Counted from the stretch's first letter, positions 55,281-63,934 are shown. The stretch: DNA of 64,000 nt from Mucilaginibacter auburnensis (GCF_002797815.1 NZ_PGFJ01000001.1:434001-498000); one strand, 5' to 3'. Notes: generated by a model from the sequence alone, not told the origin. A program made the numbers and translations.

Positions 55281-55772
55281 TTATTTTATTCGTATTATTT
55301 TCTTTAGATATAAAAACCGGAACAGAAAAACTAGTGTCAAAGAGAAAAATATGACGGATACTGAAATTTTAGTATTGGAGATACGGTCGTTTATGCAATC
55401 GATGCCAATATAATTTTGCTTGTTAAGAATAAGGCTCACGACAAATCCCTTTCTAAGGAAATCATTTTTACATATACCAATCTCTATTGGTTGCCCCTTT
55501 TTAACCTGTGACAAAAAGCTGAAGTAAAAGAAACAATCTGAGTCATCAGCAGCAATCTTATAATATTTATCGGCTTCTTCCTCAGTAAATAAGTTATAAG
55601 AATATTCCCCTCTATTAACTTCTTGTTCTATTTTTGAAAAATGCCCCTTTATAAGGGCGATATTTTCTGAACTTACACTATCGGTGAGTAATATATCAAC
55701 CAATATCAATGATAGTAGAATACCTACCACTACGATTGCAATCGATTTAAAGTTGAGTTTCATCGATTGCAT
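55281..55772 (-). CDS. Small two-helix membrane protein of unknown function
   Basis: 163 aa with one hydrophobic helix near the N-terminus (SIAIVVVGILLSLILVDILL) and one near the C-terminus (VSVIFFSLTLVFLFRFLYL). Between them lies a soluble domain with NLFTEEEADKYYKIAADDSD. The base composition is AT-richer than that of its neighbours, which may indicate transfer. A second in-frame ATG at 55763 is possible. I do not recognise the family. Confidence 0.5.
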   Translation of the reverse strand: MQSMKLNFKSIAIVVVGILLSLILVDILLTDSVSSENIALIKGHFSKIEQEVNRGEYSYNLFTEEEADKYYKIAADDSDCFFYFSFLSQVKKGQPIEIGICKNDFLRKGFVVSLILNKQNYIGIDCINDRISNTKISVSVIFFSLTLVFLFRFLYLKKIIRIK

Positions 55773-55817
55773 CGGTGATTTTACGGAAGGTGTTAAACTG
55801 GAATATATACTTGTAAG

Positions 55818-56204
55818 TTAATTCATCCTATACGGAGCTATCAGATCAAACTCAGGTATTTGAACATCAAAAAAAGTGTTATCTAAAAGGCGCATCATGC
55901 GGTACTGGCCTTTCATGGTACCCATATCTGTTTTAAGGTTACAGCCTGATACGTACTCGTGCGAACTGCCGGGCTCAATAACCGGCTGCATACCTACAAC
56001 ACCTTCTCCCTCCACTTCGCGCTTGGCGCCGTTCGAATCAAATATATGCCAATGGCGGCTTAACAGACGCACAGAATAACTTCCCTTATTCTCTATCGTC
56101 ACTTTATAAGCAAACATAAAATGATCATTAGCCGGGTTAGAATACTCGGGCTGATAGATGGTTTCTACCGAAACCTTAACTCCGTCTGTTATACATGTAA
56201 CCAT
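55818..56204 (-). CDS. apaG: ApaG-family protein
   Basis: 128 aa. It has a fibronectin-like beta fold with the ApaG pattern: YSNPANDHFMFAYKVTIENKGSYSVRLLSRHWHI, then GEGVVGMQPVIEPGSSHEYVSG and GTMKGQYRM. The family is tied to magnesium/cobalt export in enteric bacteria, though the molecular role is unclear. It has an exact -7 box upstream and no partner gene. Confidence 0.92.
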   Translation of the reverse strand: MVTCITDGVKVSVETIYQPEYSNPANDHFMFAYKVTIENKGSYSVRLLSRHWHIFDSNGAKREVEGEGVVGMQPVIEPGSSHEYVSGCNLKTDMGTMKGQYRMMRLLDNTFFDVQIPEFDLIAPYRMN

Positions 56205-56222
56205 ATTGATTATAGCTTAAGT

Positions 56223-56230
56223 CAAAGATA
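56223..56230 (-). promoter_or_regulatory. apaG promoter -7 box
   Basis: TATCTTTG on the minus strand, an exact match, 19 nt before the apaG ATG. Confidence 0.6.
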
Positions 56231-56316
56231 ATGCGAGGCTTCAAAAATCAAGCCATGTAAACCTATAATTTTCAGCAATATAGATTTTTTAACATTAAAT
56301 AAACAAATCCCAAATG

Positions 56317-57327
56317 TTAAACTTCCACTATTGATACGGATGAGCTGAACCGGGGGTTGCATTCAATCTCGTTTAAAATATCACTAACCTCCTCAAATGT
56401 TCCTGCCGTAACCAAACGCGAGCGGTATTCTTTAAAGTTATCAATCCCTTTAAAGTAATTGGAATAGTGCCTGCGCATTTCAAAAACGCCGGTTTTTGGT
56501 CCTTTCCATTCTATTGATTTGATCAAATGCGTACGGCATGCATCAATGCGCTCGGCAAAGGTTGGCTTTTCCCGGTGTTCGCCGGTTTCAAAGTAGTGTT
56601 TTATCTCCCGGAAGATCCATGGGTAGCCAATAGCTGCTCTGCCTATCATCATACCGTCAACACCGTATTGCAAACGCCATTCGGCGGCTTTTTCAGGCGA
56701 GTCAATATCACCGTTTCCAAAAATGGGAATATGGATGAGTGGATTCTTCTTTATTTTGGAAATCAGTGTCCAGTCGGCATGGCCTTTATACATCTGCGCG
56801 CGGGTGCGTCCATGAATGGTAAGCGCCTTGATGCCCACATCCTGCAGGCGCATGGCCACCTCTTCTACGTTTTTAGTGTTATCGTCCCAGCCCAGGCGTG
56901 TTTTAACGGTAACCGGTAAATGGGTACCCTCAACAACCGCCTTGGTCATGGCTACCATCTTGTCTATATCCTGCAAAAGACTGGCACCAGCGCCACGACA
57001 AGCCACATTTTTCACCGGGCAGCCATAGTTAATATCGATAAGATCCGGGTTAGCGCGACTTGAAATTTCAGATGCTTCGCGCATGTGTTCAATATCACTG
57101 CCAAAAATCTGAATGCCTATCGGGCGTTCGTATTCAAAAATATCGAGTTTTTTAATGCTCTTGGCAGCATCACGTATCAACCCTTCCGACGATATGAACT
57201 CGGTATACATCATATCGGCCCCGTGCTGTTTGCAAACGTAACGGAACGGTGGATCGCTCACATCTTCCATCGGTGCCAGCAATAACGGGAACTCCCCTAA
57301 ATCTATATTTCCTATTTTTACAGACAT
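56317..57327 (-). CDS. dusB: tRNA-dihydrouridine synthase (DusB type)
   Basis: 336 aa FMN enzyme that reduces uridines in tRNA. LLLAPMEDVSDPPFRYVC opens the barrel. The catalytic cysteine lies in INYGCPVKNVACRGAGASLL. TVKTRLGWDD and LTIHGRTRAQMYKGHADW are family signatures, and GNGDIDSPEKA follows. The ATG at 57327 is used, because the longer frame runs through the promoter shared with the divergent CPBP gene. The DusB label is by similarity of length and motifs. Confidence 0.9.
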   Translation of the reverse strand: MSVKIGNIDLGEFPLLLAPMEDVSDPPFRYVCKQHGADMMYTEFISSEGLIRDAAKSIKKLDIFEYERPIGIQIFGSDIEHMREASEISSRANPDLIDINYGCPVKNVACRGAGASLLQDIDKMVAMTKAVVEGTHLPVTVKTRLGWDDNTKNVEEVAMRLQDVGIKALTIHGRTRAQMYKGHADWTLISKIKKNPLIHIPIFGNGDIDSPEKAAEWRLQYGVDGMMIGRAAIGYPWIFREIKHYFETGEHREKPTFAERIDACRTHLIKSIEWKGPKTGVFEMRRHYSNYFKGIDNFKEYRSRLVTAGTFEEVSDILNEIECNPRFSSSVSIVEV

Positions 57328-57346
57328 GCTTATCTTTAACCCGTTA

Positions 57347-57354
57347 CAAAAATA
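57347..57354 (-). promoter_or_regulatory. dusB promoter -7 box
   Basis: TATTTTTG on the minus strand, an exact TAnnTTTG match, 19 nt before the ATG at 57327. Confidence 0.55.
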
Positions 57355-57369
57355 CGAAAATTGAATTAA

Positions 57370-58296
57370 ATGACAGCTACACCCTCCGGTCGCCTGCATC
57401 CATCGGTGCAATTCCTTATTCTGGTATCGCTCATTATTGGTGTTGTACTGGTAGGCAACGTAATTGCACTTGCATTGGTGACAGCCCTATATGGCCTAGA
57501 GATGGTAATGGGCATTGCTCAGCTTGATTTTTCAAAGCCCGGCGCTGCCGGCGCGCTTTGGGTTTTACAGATAGTTGGTACAACATTGCCTTTGTTGATA
57601 ACCCCACTGCTGTTCGCTAAAGTTATTGTAAAACAAACCGATGAATACTTAAAGCCTTCCTTTAAATTTCCGTGGCAATTGCTATTGCTGGTTTTTTGTG
57701 TGATGCTGGTATCATCGCCGTTAATTGAGTTTTTAGGAGCCATTAATAAGCGGATGGTTTTACCTGAGTATTTGAAAGCCGTGCAGGATTGGATGCGCGA
57801 AAGCGAAGACAAAGCCCAGCAACTTTTAGGCATCCTGTTGAAAATGGATTCAATCTGGTCGGTTATAGTTAATGTATTGGCCATCGGACTACTTACAGCT
57901 ATTGTAGAAGAGTTAACCTTTAGGGGATGCCTGCAAACCATTTTTTTTAAGTGGTTTGGTAATGTGCACGTTGCAGTTTGGGTAACAGGCATATTGTTCA
58001 GCGCATTTCACTTAGAGTTTTTTGGATTTTTGCCCCGTTTGCTTTTAGGTGTTTTGTTTGGCTACTTTACCGCGTGGAGCGGCAGCGTGTGGCCGGCCAT
58101 ATGGGCGCACTTCCTTAATAACGGCACCGCGGTGGTGGCCTATTACCTTTACCAACGCAAGGTGATCAAAGTTGATCCCAATGCGAATCAGATTTTTCAG
58201 AATTCCACTTATGTCTATGTATTTAGCTTCATAATTGTGCTATTTTTGCTGTATGTGTACCACTATGTGGCCAAAAAACGCTCAACAGCACCCTGA
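57370..58296 (+). CDS. CPBP-family intramembrane protease
   Basis: 308 aa with about eight membrane helices. The CPBP/CAAX protease motif EELTFRGCL (EExxxR) lies near residue 181, followed by FSAFHLEFFGFLPR and IWAHFLNNG. The gene is the first of a run with DUF2007, cdsA and psd; only 9 nt separate it from the next. Its role in Bacteroidota is unclear. Confidence 0.88.
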   Translation: MTATPSGRLHPSVQFLILVSLIIGVVLVGNVIALALVTALYGLEMVMGIAQLDFSKPGAAGALWVLQIVGTTLPLLITPLLFAKVIVKQTDEYLKPSFKFPWQLLLLVFCVMLVSSPLIEFLGAINKRMVLPEYLKAVQDWMRESEDKAQQLLGILLKMDSIWSVIVNVLAIGLLTAIVEELTFRGCLQTIFFKWFGNVHVAVWVTGILFSAFHLEFFGFLPRLLLGVLFGYFTAWSGSVWPAIWAHFLNNGTAVVAYYLYQRKVIKVDPNANQIFQNSTYVYVFSFIIVLFLLYVYHYVAKKRSTAP

Positions 58297-58305
58297 CGAA
58301 CATAA

Positions 58306-58518
58306 ATGGAGAAAAACTGGATAAAAATTTTCACTTCAACCCACTTTTACCAGTCGGAGATTGTGAAGCAGGTACTGTGCGAAAATGATATTGATGCTGT
58401 TTTAATGAACAAGCAAGCTTCTTCTCATGGCTTTGGCAATGTAGAGGTTTACATCCATCGTGACAACTTTAGCCACGCTATTGAACTCATGATCCTCAAC
58501 CAAGTTAACTTTTTATGA
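58306..58518 (+). CDS. DUF2007 small protein
   Basis: 70 aa. The pattern WIKIFTSTHFYQSEIVKQVLCENDIDAVLMNKQ fits the DUF2007 (putative signal-transducing, ferredoxin-like) fold. It overlaps cdsA by ATGA. The function is unknown; it is often found beside CPBP or lipid genes in this group. Confidence 0.85.
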   Translation: MEKNWIKIFTSTHFYQSEIVKQVLCENDIDAVLMNKQASSHGFGNVEVYIHRDNFSHAIELMILNQVNFL

Positions 58519-59321
58519 AAACCCGCGCCATTACCGGCTTCTTCTTTGTTATTGTAATGCTGTCATCCGTTTTAACCGGGCAGTATGTTTTTGATGTGTT
58601 TTACTTTTTGCTGGGGAGTTTTTGCCTGTGGGAGTTTTACGGTCTGCTAAAATCAGCATCCATCAAACCTAATATAACCACCGCCTTACTAAACGGGGCT
58701 TTCATATATGTTATTTTTGTTTTGATAGCTTATGATGACGATGCCCGCAAATTGATATTACTGCTTCCTGTTACTTTGAGTTTTATTGCCATACAGGAGC
58801 TATTCAAAAAAACCGACGCGCCGTTTACCAATATCTCCTACACATTTTTTGGCCTCCTGTTCACTATTATTCCGTTCAGCTTCTTTCACGCGTTAGGTTA
58901 CCTTAATGGTAGTTTTAATCCGCATTTGCCTTTGGCATTTTTGTTGATGCTTTGGGGTAATGATACAGGCGCATATCTGGTAGGCAGCAAATTTGGCCGA
59001 ACCAAGCTGTTTGAAAGGCATTCGCCTAAAAAAACATGGGAGGGCTTTATTGGAGGCGTATTAATTACTGTTGGTATTGCATTTATAGTAAACCATTATT
59101 TTACAGAACAACCACTGCAAAATTTAATATGGATGGCCATGATCATCAGCGTATTTGGCACCATTGGCGATCTGATAGAATCTATGTTGAAACGCAGCCT
59201 TAAGGTGAAAGATTCGGGTGGTATATTGCCGGGGCACGGTGGGTTATTGGATAGGTTTGACGGTTTATTACTGGCTGCACCAATTGTATATGCATACCTG
59301 TACTTTGTAACAAATTTTTAG
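58515..59321 (+). CDS. cdsA: Phosphatidate cytidylyltransferase
   Basis: 268 aa, about eight helices. It makes CDP-diacylglycerol from phosphatidic acid and CTP. The signature KDSGGILPGHGGLLDRFDG lies near the C-terminus, and GRTKLFERHSPKKTWEGFIGG is the second conserved stretch. It feeds Psd, whose gene follows after 21 nt, and PgpA, encoded at 23 kb. Confidence 0.94.
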   Translation: MKTRAITGFFFVIVMLSSVLTGQYVFDVFYFLLGSFCLWEFYGLLKSASIKPNITTALLNGAFIYVIFVLIAYDDDARKLILLLPVTLSFIAIQELFKKTDAPFTNISYTFFGLLFTIIPFSFFHALGYLNGSFNPHLPLAFLLMLWGNDTGAYLVGSKFGRTKLFERHSPKKTWEGFIGGVLITVGIAFIVNHYFTEQPLQNLIWMAMIISVFGTIGDLIESMLKRSLKVKDSGGILPGHGGLLDRFDGLLLAAPIVYAYLYFVTNF

Positions 59322-59342
59322 TTTTGCATAAAATTTATATAA

Positions 59343-60008
59343 ATGACTTTTCATAAAGAGGGATACACTTCGCTGGCACTTTGCATTTTATTCATATTTG
59401 TGTTGAATGCGGCCATACAGTTCTATTTTCCGCAGGCTTACGTGTTTAAATGGATAATTTACATTTTCTCGTTCCTGCTGTTTGTTACCATTGTTCAGTT
59501 TTTCCGCAGTCCGAAACTGCTCATCACACAGGATGAAAACTCGGTACTTTGCCCTGCAGATGGTAAAGTTGTTGTTATTGAGGAAACAGATGAACCTGAA
59601 TTTTTAAAAGATAAGCGCTTGCAGGTGTCGGTATTCATGTCGCCGGTTAATGTGCATGTTAACCGCAACCCGATTAGCGGGGTAGTGAAATATTTTAAAT
59701 ATCACCCGGGTAAATATTTGGTAGCATGGCACCCAAAATCATCAACCGAGAATGAGCGTACAACTGTAGTTACCGAAACCACAGACGGCAAGCATCAGGT
59801 ATTGTTCAGACAAATTGCAGGCGCTTTGGCCCGCCGTATTGTTTGGTATGTAAAAGAAGGCGACAAAGTTGAGCAAGGCGACCAGTTTGGCTTTATTAAA
59901 TTTGGCTCAAGGGTGGATGTGTTTTTACCAATCGGCTCAAAAGTTAACGTACAGATTGGCGAAGTAGTTAAAGGCGGCAGAACCGTTTTAGCTGAGCTAC
60001 CGGCTTAA
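59343..60008 (+). CDS. psd: Phosphatidylserine decarboxylase
   Basis: 221 aa, the short (archaetidylserine-type) family. Two helices near the start are followed by a soluble domain with FMSPVNVHVNRNPISGVV. The pyruvoyl-forming serine lies in FGSRVDVFLP, where the chain cleaves itself between Gly and Ser. It makes phosphatidylethanolamine. It ends at a terminator. Confidence 0.93.
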   Translation: MTFHKEGYTSLALCILFIFVLNAAIQFYFPQAYVFKWIIYIFSFLLFVTIVQFFRSPKLLITQDENSVLCPADGKVVVIEETDEPEFLKDKRLQVSVFMSPVNVHVNRNPISGVVKYFKYHPGKYLVAWHPKSSTENERTTVVTETTDGKHQVLFRQIAGALARRIVWYVKEGDKVEQGDQFGFIKFGSRVDVFLPIGSKVNVQIGEVVKGGRTVLAELPA

Positions 60009-60035
60009 CTAAGTAAAATATTATGACGAAAAGCG

Positions 60036-60073
60036 AAAGCCTTGCCTCTAAAAAGGGGTAAGGCTTTTCTTTT
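60036..60073 (+). terminator. Terminator of the cdsA-psd operon
   Basis: AAAGCCTTGCCTC (60036-60048) pairs with GGGGTAAGGCTTT (60055-60067), with two wobble pairs and a 6-nt loop, followed by TCTTTT. Confidence 0.85.
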
Positions 60074-60157
60074 AAGGTTATTAATCGGCGCGAGCATTAA
60101 GCAATCAATAGAACTGTTTAGAAGTACTCAGCAATTGCAACAAAATTTTAGCCAATA

Positions 60158-60189
60158 AAAAAACCTCTCTGATCGCTCAGAAAGGTTTT
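60158..60189 (-). terminator. rplS terminator
   Basis: On the minus strand AAAACCTTTCTGA and TCAGAGAGGTTTT pair with one mismatch over a 4-nt loop, followed by TTTATTGG. It lies 21 nt after the rplS stop. Confidence 0.82.
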
Positions 60190-60209
60190 TAAATATGCTT
60201 ATTAGCAAA

Positions 60210-60563
60210 TTACTTTGCTACGCGTTTTGCTTTGATACGGGCAGCTTTACCGGTAAGTGCACGCAGGTAGAACAATTTAGCACGACGTACTTTACCAAAG
60301 CTGTTAACCTCAACTTTATCAATGTTAGGTGAATTAGCAGGGAAGATACGCTCAACACCTACACCGTTAGAGACTTTACGTACAGTGAAAGTTTCAGAAA
60401 CGCCTGTGCTGTTACGTTGAATAACAACACCTTGGTAAACCTGGATACGCTCTTTGTTACCTTCTTTGATCTTATAATGTACGCTTACAGTATCGCCTGC
60501 TTTGAAAGACGGAAGTTGGTTAACTGTTACTGTTTGCTCTTCTACAAATTTTATTAAATCCAT
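60210..60563 (-). CDS. rplS: Ribosomal protein L19
   Basis: 117 aa, a large-subunit protein at the 30S-50S interface. Signatures: [46 protein letters not shown] and [19 protein letters not shown]. It follows trmD on the same strand after 180 nt, the remains of the usual rpsP-rimM-trmD-rplS order. A strong leader hairpin precedes it. Confidence 0.96.
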   Translation of the reverse strand: MDLIKFVEEQTVTVNQLPSFKAGDTVSVHYKIKEGNKERIQVYQGVVIQRNSTGVSETFTVRKVSNGVGVERIFPANSPNIDKVEVNSFGKVRRAKLFYLRALTGKAARIKAKRVAK

Positions 60564-60581
60564 GATTTTAAGCTCTTAAAG

Positions 60582-60604
60582 CGATTTTTAGCCCCTAAAA
60601 ATCG
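60582..60604 (-). promoter_or_regulatory. Leader hairpin before rplS
   Basis: CGATTTTTAG and CTAAAAATCG form a perfect 10-bp stem with a 3-nt loop (GGG on the minus strand), 18 nt before the ATG. A one-mismatch -7 box (TATACTTG, minus strand 60617-60610) is just upstream, so the hairpin is at the 5' end of the mRNA and may be a ribosomal-protein autoregulatory leader. Confidence 0.6.
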
Positions 60605-60743
60605 GATTGCAAGTATAGGGATTATTTTTGAGAATTAAAAAACGATTTTAAAAAATTCCACATTTTGTTTTTTATTAACAAAATGCGTCGGTTCGGGCAC
60701 TCGCTCAAGGTGTTAACTCATGCCCGCTTTTAGCTAATACTCG
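60605..60743. other. trmD-rplS gap with two further hairpins
   Basis: CATTTTGTT (60661-60669) pairs with AACAAAATG (60677-60685), and CGGGCA pairs with TGCCCG over a longer loop (about 60695-60727). On the minus strand these follow trmD and end in a T-rich tract. They could end the trmD transcript or belong to a structured leader. Confidence 0.4.
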
Positions 60744-61418
60744 TTAATCTAACAGATCCGGTCGCCTTGTTTTGGTACGCTCAACAGCCTGCTCAAAACG
60801 CCATTTTTCAATCTCTGCAGCGTGCCCGCTTAATAATACATCGGGCACTTTGTGGCCGTTCCAGTCAACAGGGCGCGTATAAATCGGAGCATCTAACAAG
60901 CCATCCTGAAAAGAATCAGACAAAGCCGAAGTTTCATCATTCAATACACCGGGTATTAACCTAACAACGGCATCCACTAAAACAGCAGCAGGCAGCTCGC
61001 CACCTGATAGCACGTAATCTCCAATAGAAATCTCGCGGGTAACATAAACATCACGGATGCGTTGATCTATGCCTTTATAGTGACCGCATAGAATAATAAT
61101 ATTCTTTTTTGTGGACAGCTGATTGGCAATGGGCTGGTTAAGCGTTTCGCCATCCGGCGTCATGAATATCACCTCATCGTATTCCCGTTCACTTTTGAGC
61201 TTTTCAATACAAGCAGCAAATGGCGCTATTGACATTACCATGCCGCTGCCACCACCATAAGGGTAATCGTCAACGCTTTTTTGTTTGTTGGTAGCGTAAT
61301 CGCGCAGGTTATGCACATATATTTCGCTGATGCCTTTTTTTTGCGCACGCAGCAAAATAGAGTGAGCAAAAGGACTTTCCAACAAACCCGGCAATACCGT
61401 TATAATATCAAAACGCAT
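60744..61418 (-). CDS. trmD: tRNA (guanine-N1)-methyltransferase
   Basis: 224 aa SPOUT-class enzyme that methylates G37 of tRNA. It has the deep-knot motifs [26 protein letters not shown] and [17 protein letters not shown]. The length is standard. rimM and rpsP are not next to it; upstream is an inverted-repeat element and then the XRE/membrane operon. Confidence 0.95.
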   Translation of the reverse strand: MRFDIITVLPGLLESPFAHSILLRAQKKGISEIYVHNLRDYATNKQKSVDDYPYGGGSGMVMSIAPFAACIEKLKSEREYDEVIFMTPDGETLNQPIANQLSTKKNIIILCGHYKGIDQRIRDVYVTREISIGDYVLSGGELPAAVLVDAVVRLIPGVLNDETSALSDSFQDGLLDAPIYTRPVDWNGHKVPDVLLSGHAAEIEKWRFEQAVERTKTRRPDLLD

Positions 61419-61442
61419 GCGGCAAAGGTAGGGAATAGTGTT

Positions 61443-61513
61443 GAGCCCCCCAACCCCCTGAAGGCGGAGCTTTTAATGACGATATATTCCCCCTTTAGGG
61501 GGTTAGGGAGCTT
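61443..61513. mobile_element. 71-bp MITE-like double-hairpin repeat
   Basis: Two 26-bp arms (61443-61468 and 61488-61513) are inverted copies with a few mismatches. Each arm has its own inner hairpin (CCCCCTGAAGGCGG and CCCCCTTTAGGGGG). Such CCCCCTAAAGGGGG elements recur between genes in many Bacteroidota (recollection). One arm overlaps the stop codon of the XRE gene. No transposase. Confidence 0.6.
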
Positions 61514-61712
61514 AATCTTCTTCCTCTAACTCAAATATCTCTTCCACATTTTTACCGAAAACTCTTGCAATTTTTAAAGCAAGCACGGTTGATGGCACGT
61601 ACTTGTTGCTTTCTATTGTATTAATGGTTTGTCGGGATACACCTATTAACTGTGCCAGTTCTGCTTGGCTTATGTTCTTTATGGCGCGCTCTACACGCAG
61701 CGAGTTCTTCAT
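61512..61712 (-). CDS. Small XRE-family regulator
   Basis: 66 aa, one helix-turn-helix domain: IKNISQAELAQLIGVSRQTI then NTIESNKYVPSTVLALKIARVFGKNVEEIFELEEED. It is of the short YgzD/Cro-like type. The start overlaps the stop of the membrane gene (ATGA). It probably represses its own operon through the palindromic promoter at 63.9 kb. Confidence 0.9.
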   Translation of the reverse strand: MKNSLRVERAIKNISQAELAQLIGVSRQTINTIESNKYVPSTVLALKIARVFGKNVEEIFELEEED

Positions 61713-62506
61713 GATTCGGCGTGTTTTGAGAATAACGGCTTTATTCTTAGCATATATTCCATTCTTAAAATGCTAAAAATCAAAACTACATTAATTAATA
61801 CATCTGCCCTCCATGTTGTTCCCGGAATGTCAAAGTAGCCTATACCTTTTTTGCTTGTCAAAATAAGTGTCTTTATTTCAGGGACATTAAATTTTTGATA
61901 CAGTACAATAAAGAAAAGCAGCAAAATGGCTAATTGCAGCGACTGTGTACGGTATTTACTGATCAACTCGTCTTCAACCCGCTCTTTAGCAAAAGCCAAA
62001 AACAGTAACCCAACGGGCAAAATCATAGTAAAGGGGGTAATAATGATACTATTTGAATGCACAACTATTCCCCCATCTTTCATACTGTTAAAAACCTTGT
62101 TTTGTTCATCGGTTAAACCAGCTTGATAAGAGGGGATCATTACGTGCGTAAACCACTCTTCCTTTCTTACATACCGGTGTTTATAATTGGTTACAGCATA
62201 TATCAGCGTAAAAAATAGATAAATATAACCCGCATATTTAAAATAATGCGGTAATAACAACCTGTTTGATAAGGAAGTATAATCTTTTTTGGCTTTGCCA
62301 ACCACTATAAATACGATAGCCAGTGCGAATAAAACTAAGGCTATAGAATTACCTATAGAGGCCAACGCGAATTGATTATCAAATTTTTTAGGAGGGTAAA
62401 TCAGCATCAAAATGCCGGATGTATTTATAAAAAACCCAATGGCCGATATCATTAATAATAAATAACCTGCCTGTTTAACTCTTGGAGATAAAAGCTCGAA
62501 ATTCAT
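61709..62506 (-). CDS. Membrane protein of the KExxEDE family, 1.5 modules
   Basis: 265 aa with about seven to eight helices. Two helical starts resemble each other (LLSPRVKQAGYLLLM and LLLPHYFKYAGYIYLF); only the second module carries the full motif AFAKERVEDELISKYRTQSLQLA after its helix pair. I do not know the family's function. The ATG overlaps the stop of the truncated XRE frame upstream, and its own stop overlaps the XRE start. Confidence 0.75.
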   Translation of the reverse strand: MNFELLSPRVKQAGYLLLMISAIGFFINTSGILMLIYPPKKFDNQFALASIGNSIALVLFALAIVFIVVGKAKKDYTSLSNRLLLPHYFKYAGYIYLFFTLIYAVTNYKHRYVRKEEWFTHVMIPSYQAGLTDEQNKVFNSMKDGGIVVHSNSIIITPFTMILPVGLLFLAFAKERVEDELISKYRTQSLQLAILLLFFIVLYQKFNVPEIKTLILTSKKGIGYFDIPGTTWRADVLINVVLIFSILRMEYMLRIKPLFSKHAES

Positions 62507-62637
62507 GATAAGTTAGCCTCCTGACAAATTTTATTATGATGATCAAACCCTACGCTGTTATATATTGCTTCAAGCATGACAAGGTCGGCCTCGCTTATGT
62601 TTTTTATAGCGCGATCAACACACAATGAGTTTTTCAT
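62503..62637 (-). pseudogene. XRE remnant, 44 codons
   Basis: The frame reads MKNSLCVDRAIKNISEADL at the N-terminus, matching MKNSLRVERAIKNISQAEL of the intact XRE gene; the tail (IYNSVGFDHHNKICQ...) resembles the last part of that protein. The recognition helix is missing, as if about 22 codons were deleted in frame. Its ATG overlaps the stop of the preceding membrane gene and its TGA overlaps the start of the next, so translational coupling is intact. Confidence 0.7.
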
Positions 62638-63482
62638 AAAGCCAATCCCCCTTGCATAACTTTGTACTTTCTCAATTGCCAATTAAACTTAATAAGGAAT
62701 GCAATAGCTATAATTTCTGTACTGAAACTAATGATGTATAAAAACGGAACGGAGTATAAAATAATGTTAGCTATCAATAGCATTAAATAATATATGATTA
62801 CAGCTAACTGCATTGATTGTACACGTAGCGAAGCAATAAATTCATCTTCTTTTTCTTCTTTAGTGTATACCCATGCTATTAGCGGTAAAAACATAAAGTT
62901 TGCCAGTGTATTTAGAAAATCGGGAGCTGTTAAAAAGTTATACACGCAATAAATACCAGATCCGATCAAAAAAAATGATAGCGCGGCCGATACTATACGA
63001 TAAGGTCGGTTAGGTAGATAATATAAATTATCTAAGGCGTAAATATCTTTTTTGCGGGTTATCAAATAACGGAACCGTAGTTTGAAAATCAGCAATGGAA
63101 TAAAGAACATTGTGTAGCCAACGTCCGGAAACATATCTAAATTAAACGAATGTAATGTTATATAGACCAATCTGACCAAAGAACTAACTAATATAGCCCA
63201 GTACAGCGAATTTGCCCTTATTTTTGAAATCAGTTCGTCCTCTACTTTCTCTTTAGCAAAAGCCGTCATTAAAAGGCCTGCTACAACAAGGGCCAAAGCC
63301 AGTTCATTGGTAAAATTTTCATACTCCGGCTTTAGTAAACTACTTGTTTCACGCAATTTTAAAGTGAAGCCGGGTATTTGGTACTGCCATATTTGGCAGG
63401 CTACGCCTAAAATAAATCCAGGGATGAAAAGCAGCCATCCAATCATCCGGAATTTGTTAGGAAATAATAAATAAGGTTTCAT
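62634..63482 (-). CDS. Membrane protein of the KExxEDE family, two modules
   Basis: 282 aa with about eight helices in two similar halves. Half one: LLFPNKFRMIGWLLFIPG, then AFAKEKVEDELISKIRANSLYWA. Half two: YYLPNRPYRIVSAALSF, then YTKEEKEDEFIASLRVQSMQLAV. I place the start at ATG 63482 (MKPYLLFPN) because its N-terminus matches the relatives; the longer frame overlaps the upstream gene. The function is unknown. Confidence 0.75.
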   Translation of the reverse strand: MKPYLLFPNKFRMIGWLLFIPGFILGVACQIWQYQIPGFTLKLRETSSLLKPEYENFTNELALALVVAGLLMTAFAKEKVEDELISKIRANSLYWAILVSSLVRLVYITLHSFNLDMFPDVGYTMFFIPLLIFKLRFRYLITRKKDIYALDNLYYLPNRPYRIVSAALSFFLIGSGIYCVYNFLTAPDFLNTLANFMFLPLIAWVYTKEEKEDEFIASLRVQSMQLAVIIYYLMLLIANIILYSVPFLYIISFSTEIIAIAFLIKFNWQLRKYKVMQGGLAL

Positions 63483-63492
63483 AATTGTAATA

Positions 63493-63930
63493 TTATTTTT
63501 CAAGTAAACTATTGGATTGATAAACAACCCACCTGAAACGTAAAATGAAAATGACAAGCGGAGTAAATACATTAGCGCCAAGAACAGTAATCAGGTCGCT
63601 GCCATTTAATATTAGTATGCTGATTATTACTAAGCCGTAATTTGAATAGACCGCCCACTGCAAAGAATCAAGACGAAGCTGTACCAAGTGCTCGTCCTCT
63701 ACTTCTTCTTTCGTAAATGCAAATAGCAACAAACCACAAATCAGTAATAAGAGTACCGCACTTTCTACGATCCCTTCAAGATCCAGCAGGCCGCTGTTCG
63801 ATCTTTCAGTCTGCCAAGCAGTAAATTGTTTATAAAAGCAAATTAGAACAATTGCAAGTATAATACCCAAGAATATTAAAATGATTGCTCCCTTGCGCCA
63901 ATGGTGCGGAAATAAGAAACGTGTTTTCAC
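63493..63930 (-). CDS. Membrane protein of the KExxEDE family, one module
   Basis: 145 aa with four helices: VKTRFLFPHHWRKGAIILIF, a second helix, AFTKEEVEDEHLVQLRLDSLQWA, then two helices. The start is GTG at 63930; the longer frame begins upstream of the promoter -7 box, so it cannot be the start. It is the first gene of the operon and is 10 nt from the next gene. The function is unknown. Confidence 0.72.
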   Translation of the reverse strand: MKTRFLFPHHWRKGAIILIFLGIILAIVLICFYKQFTAWQTERSNSGLLDLEGIVESAVLLLLICGLLLFAFTKEEVEDEHLVQLRLDSLQWAVYSNYGLVIISILILNGSDLITVLGANVFTPLVIFILRFRWVVYQSNSLLEK

Positions 63931-63934
63931 TATC

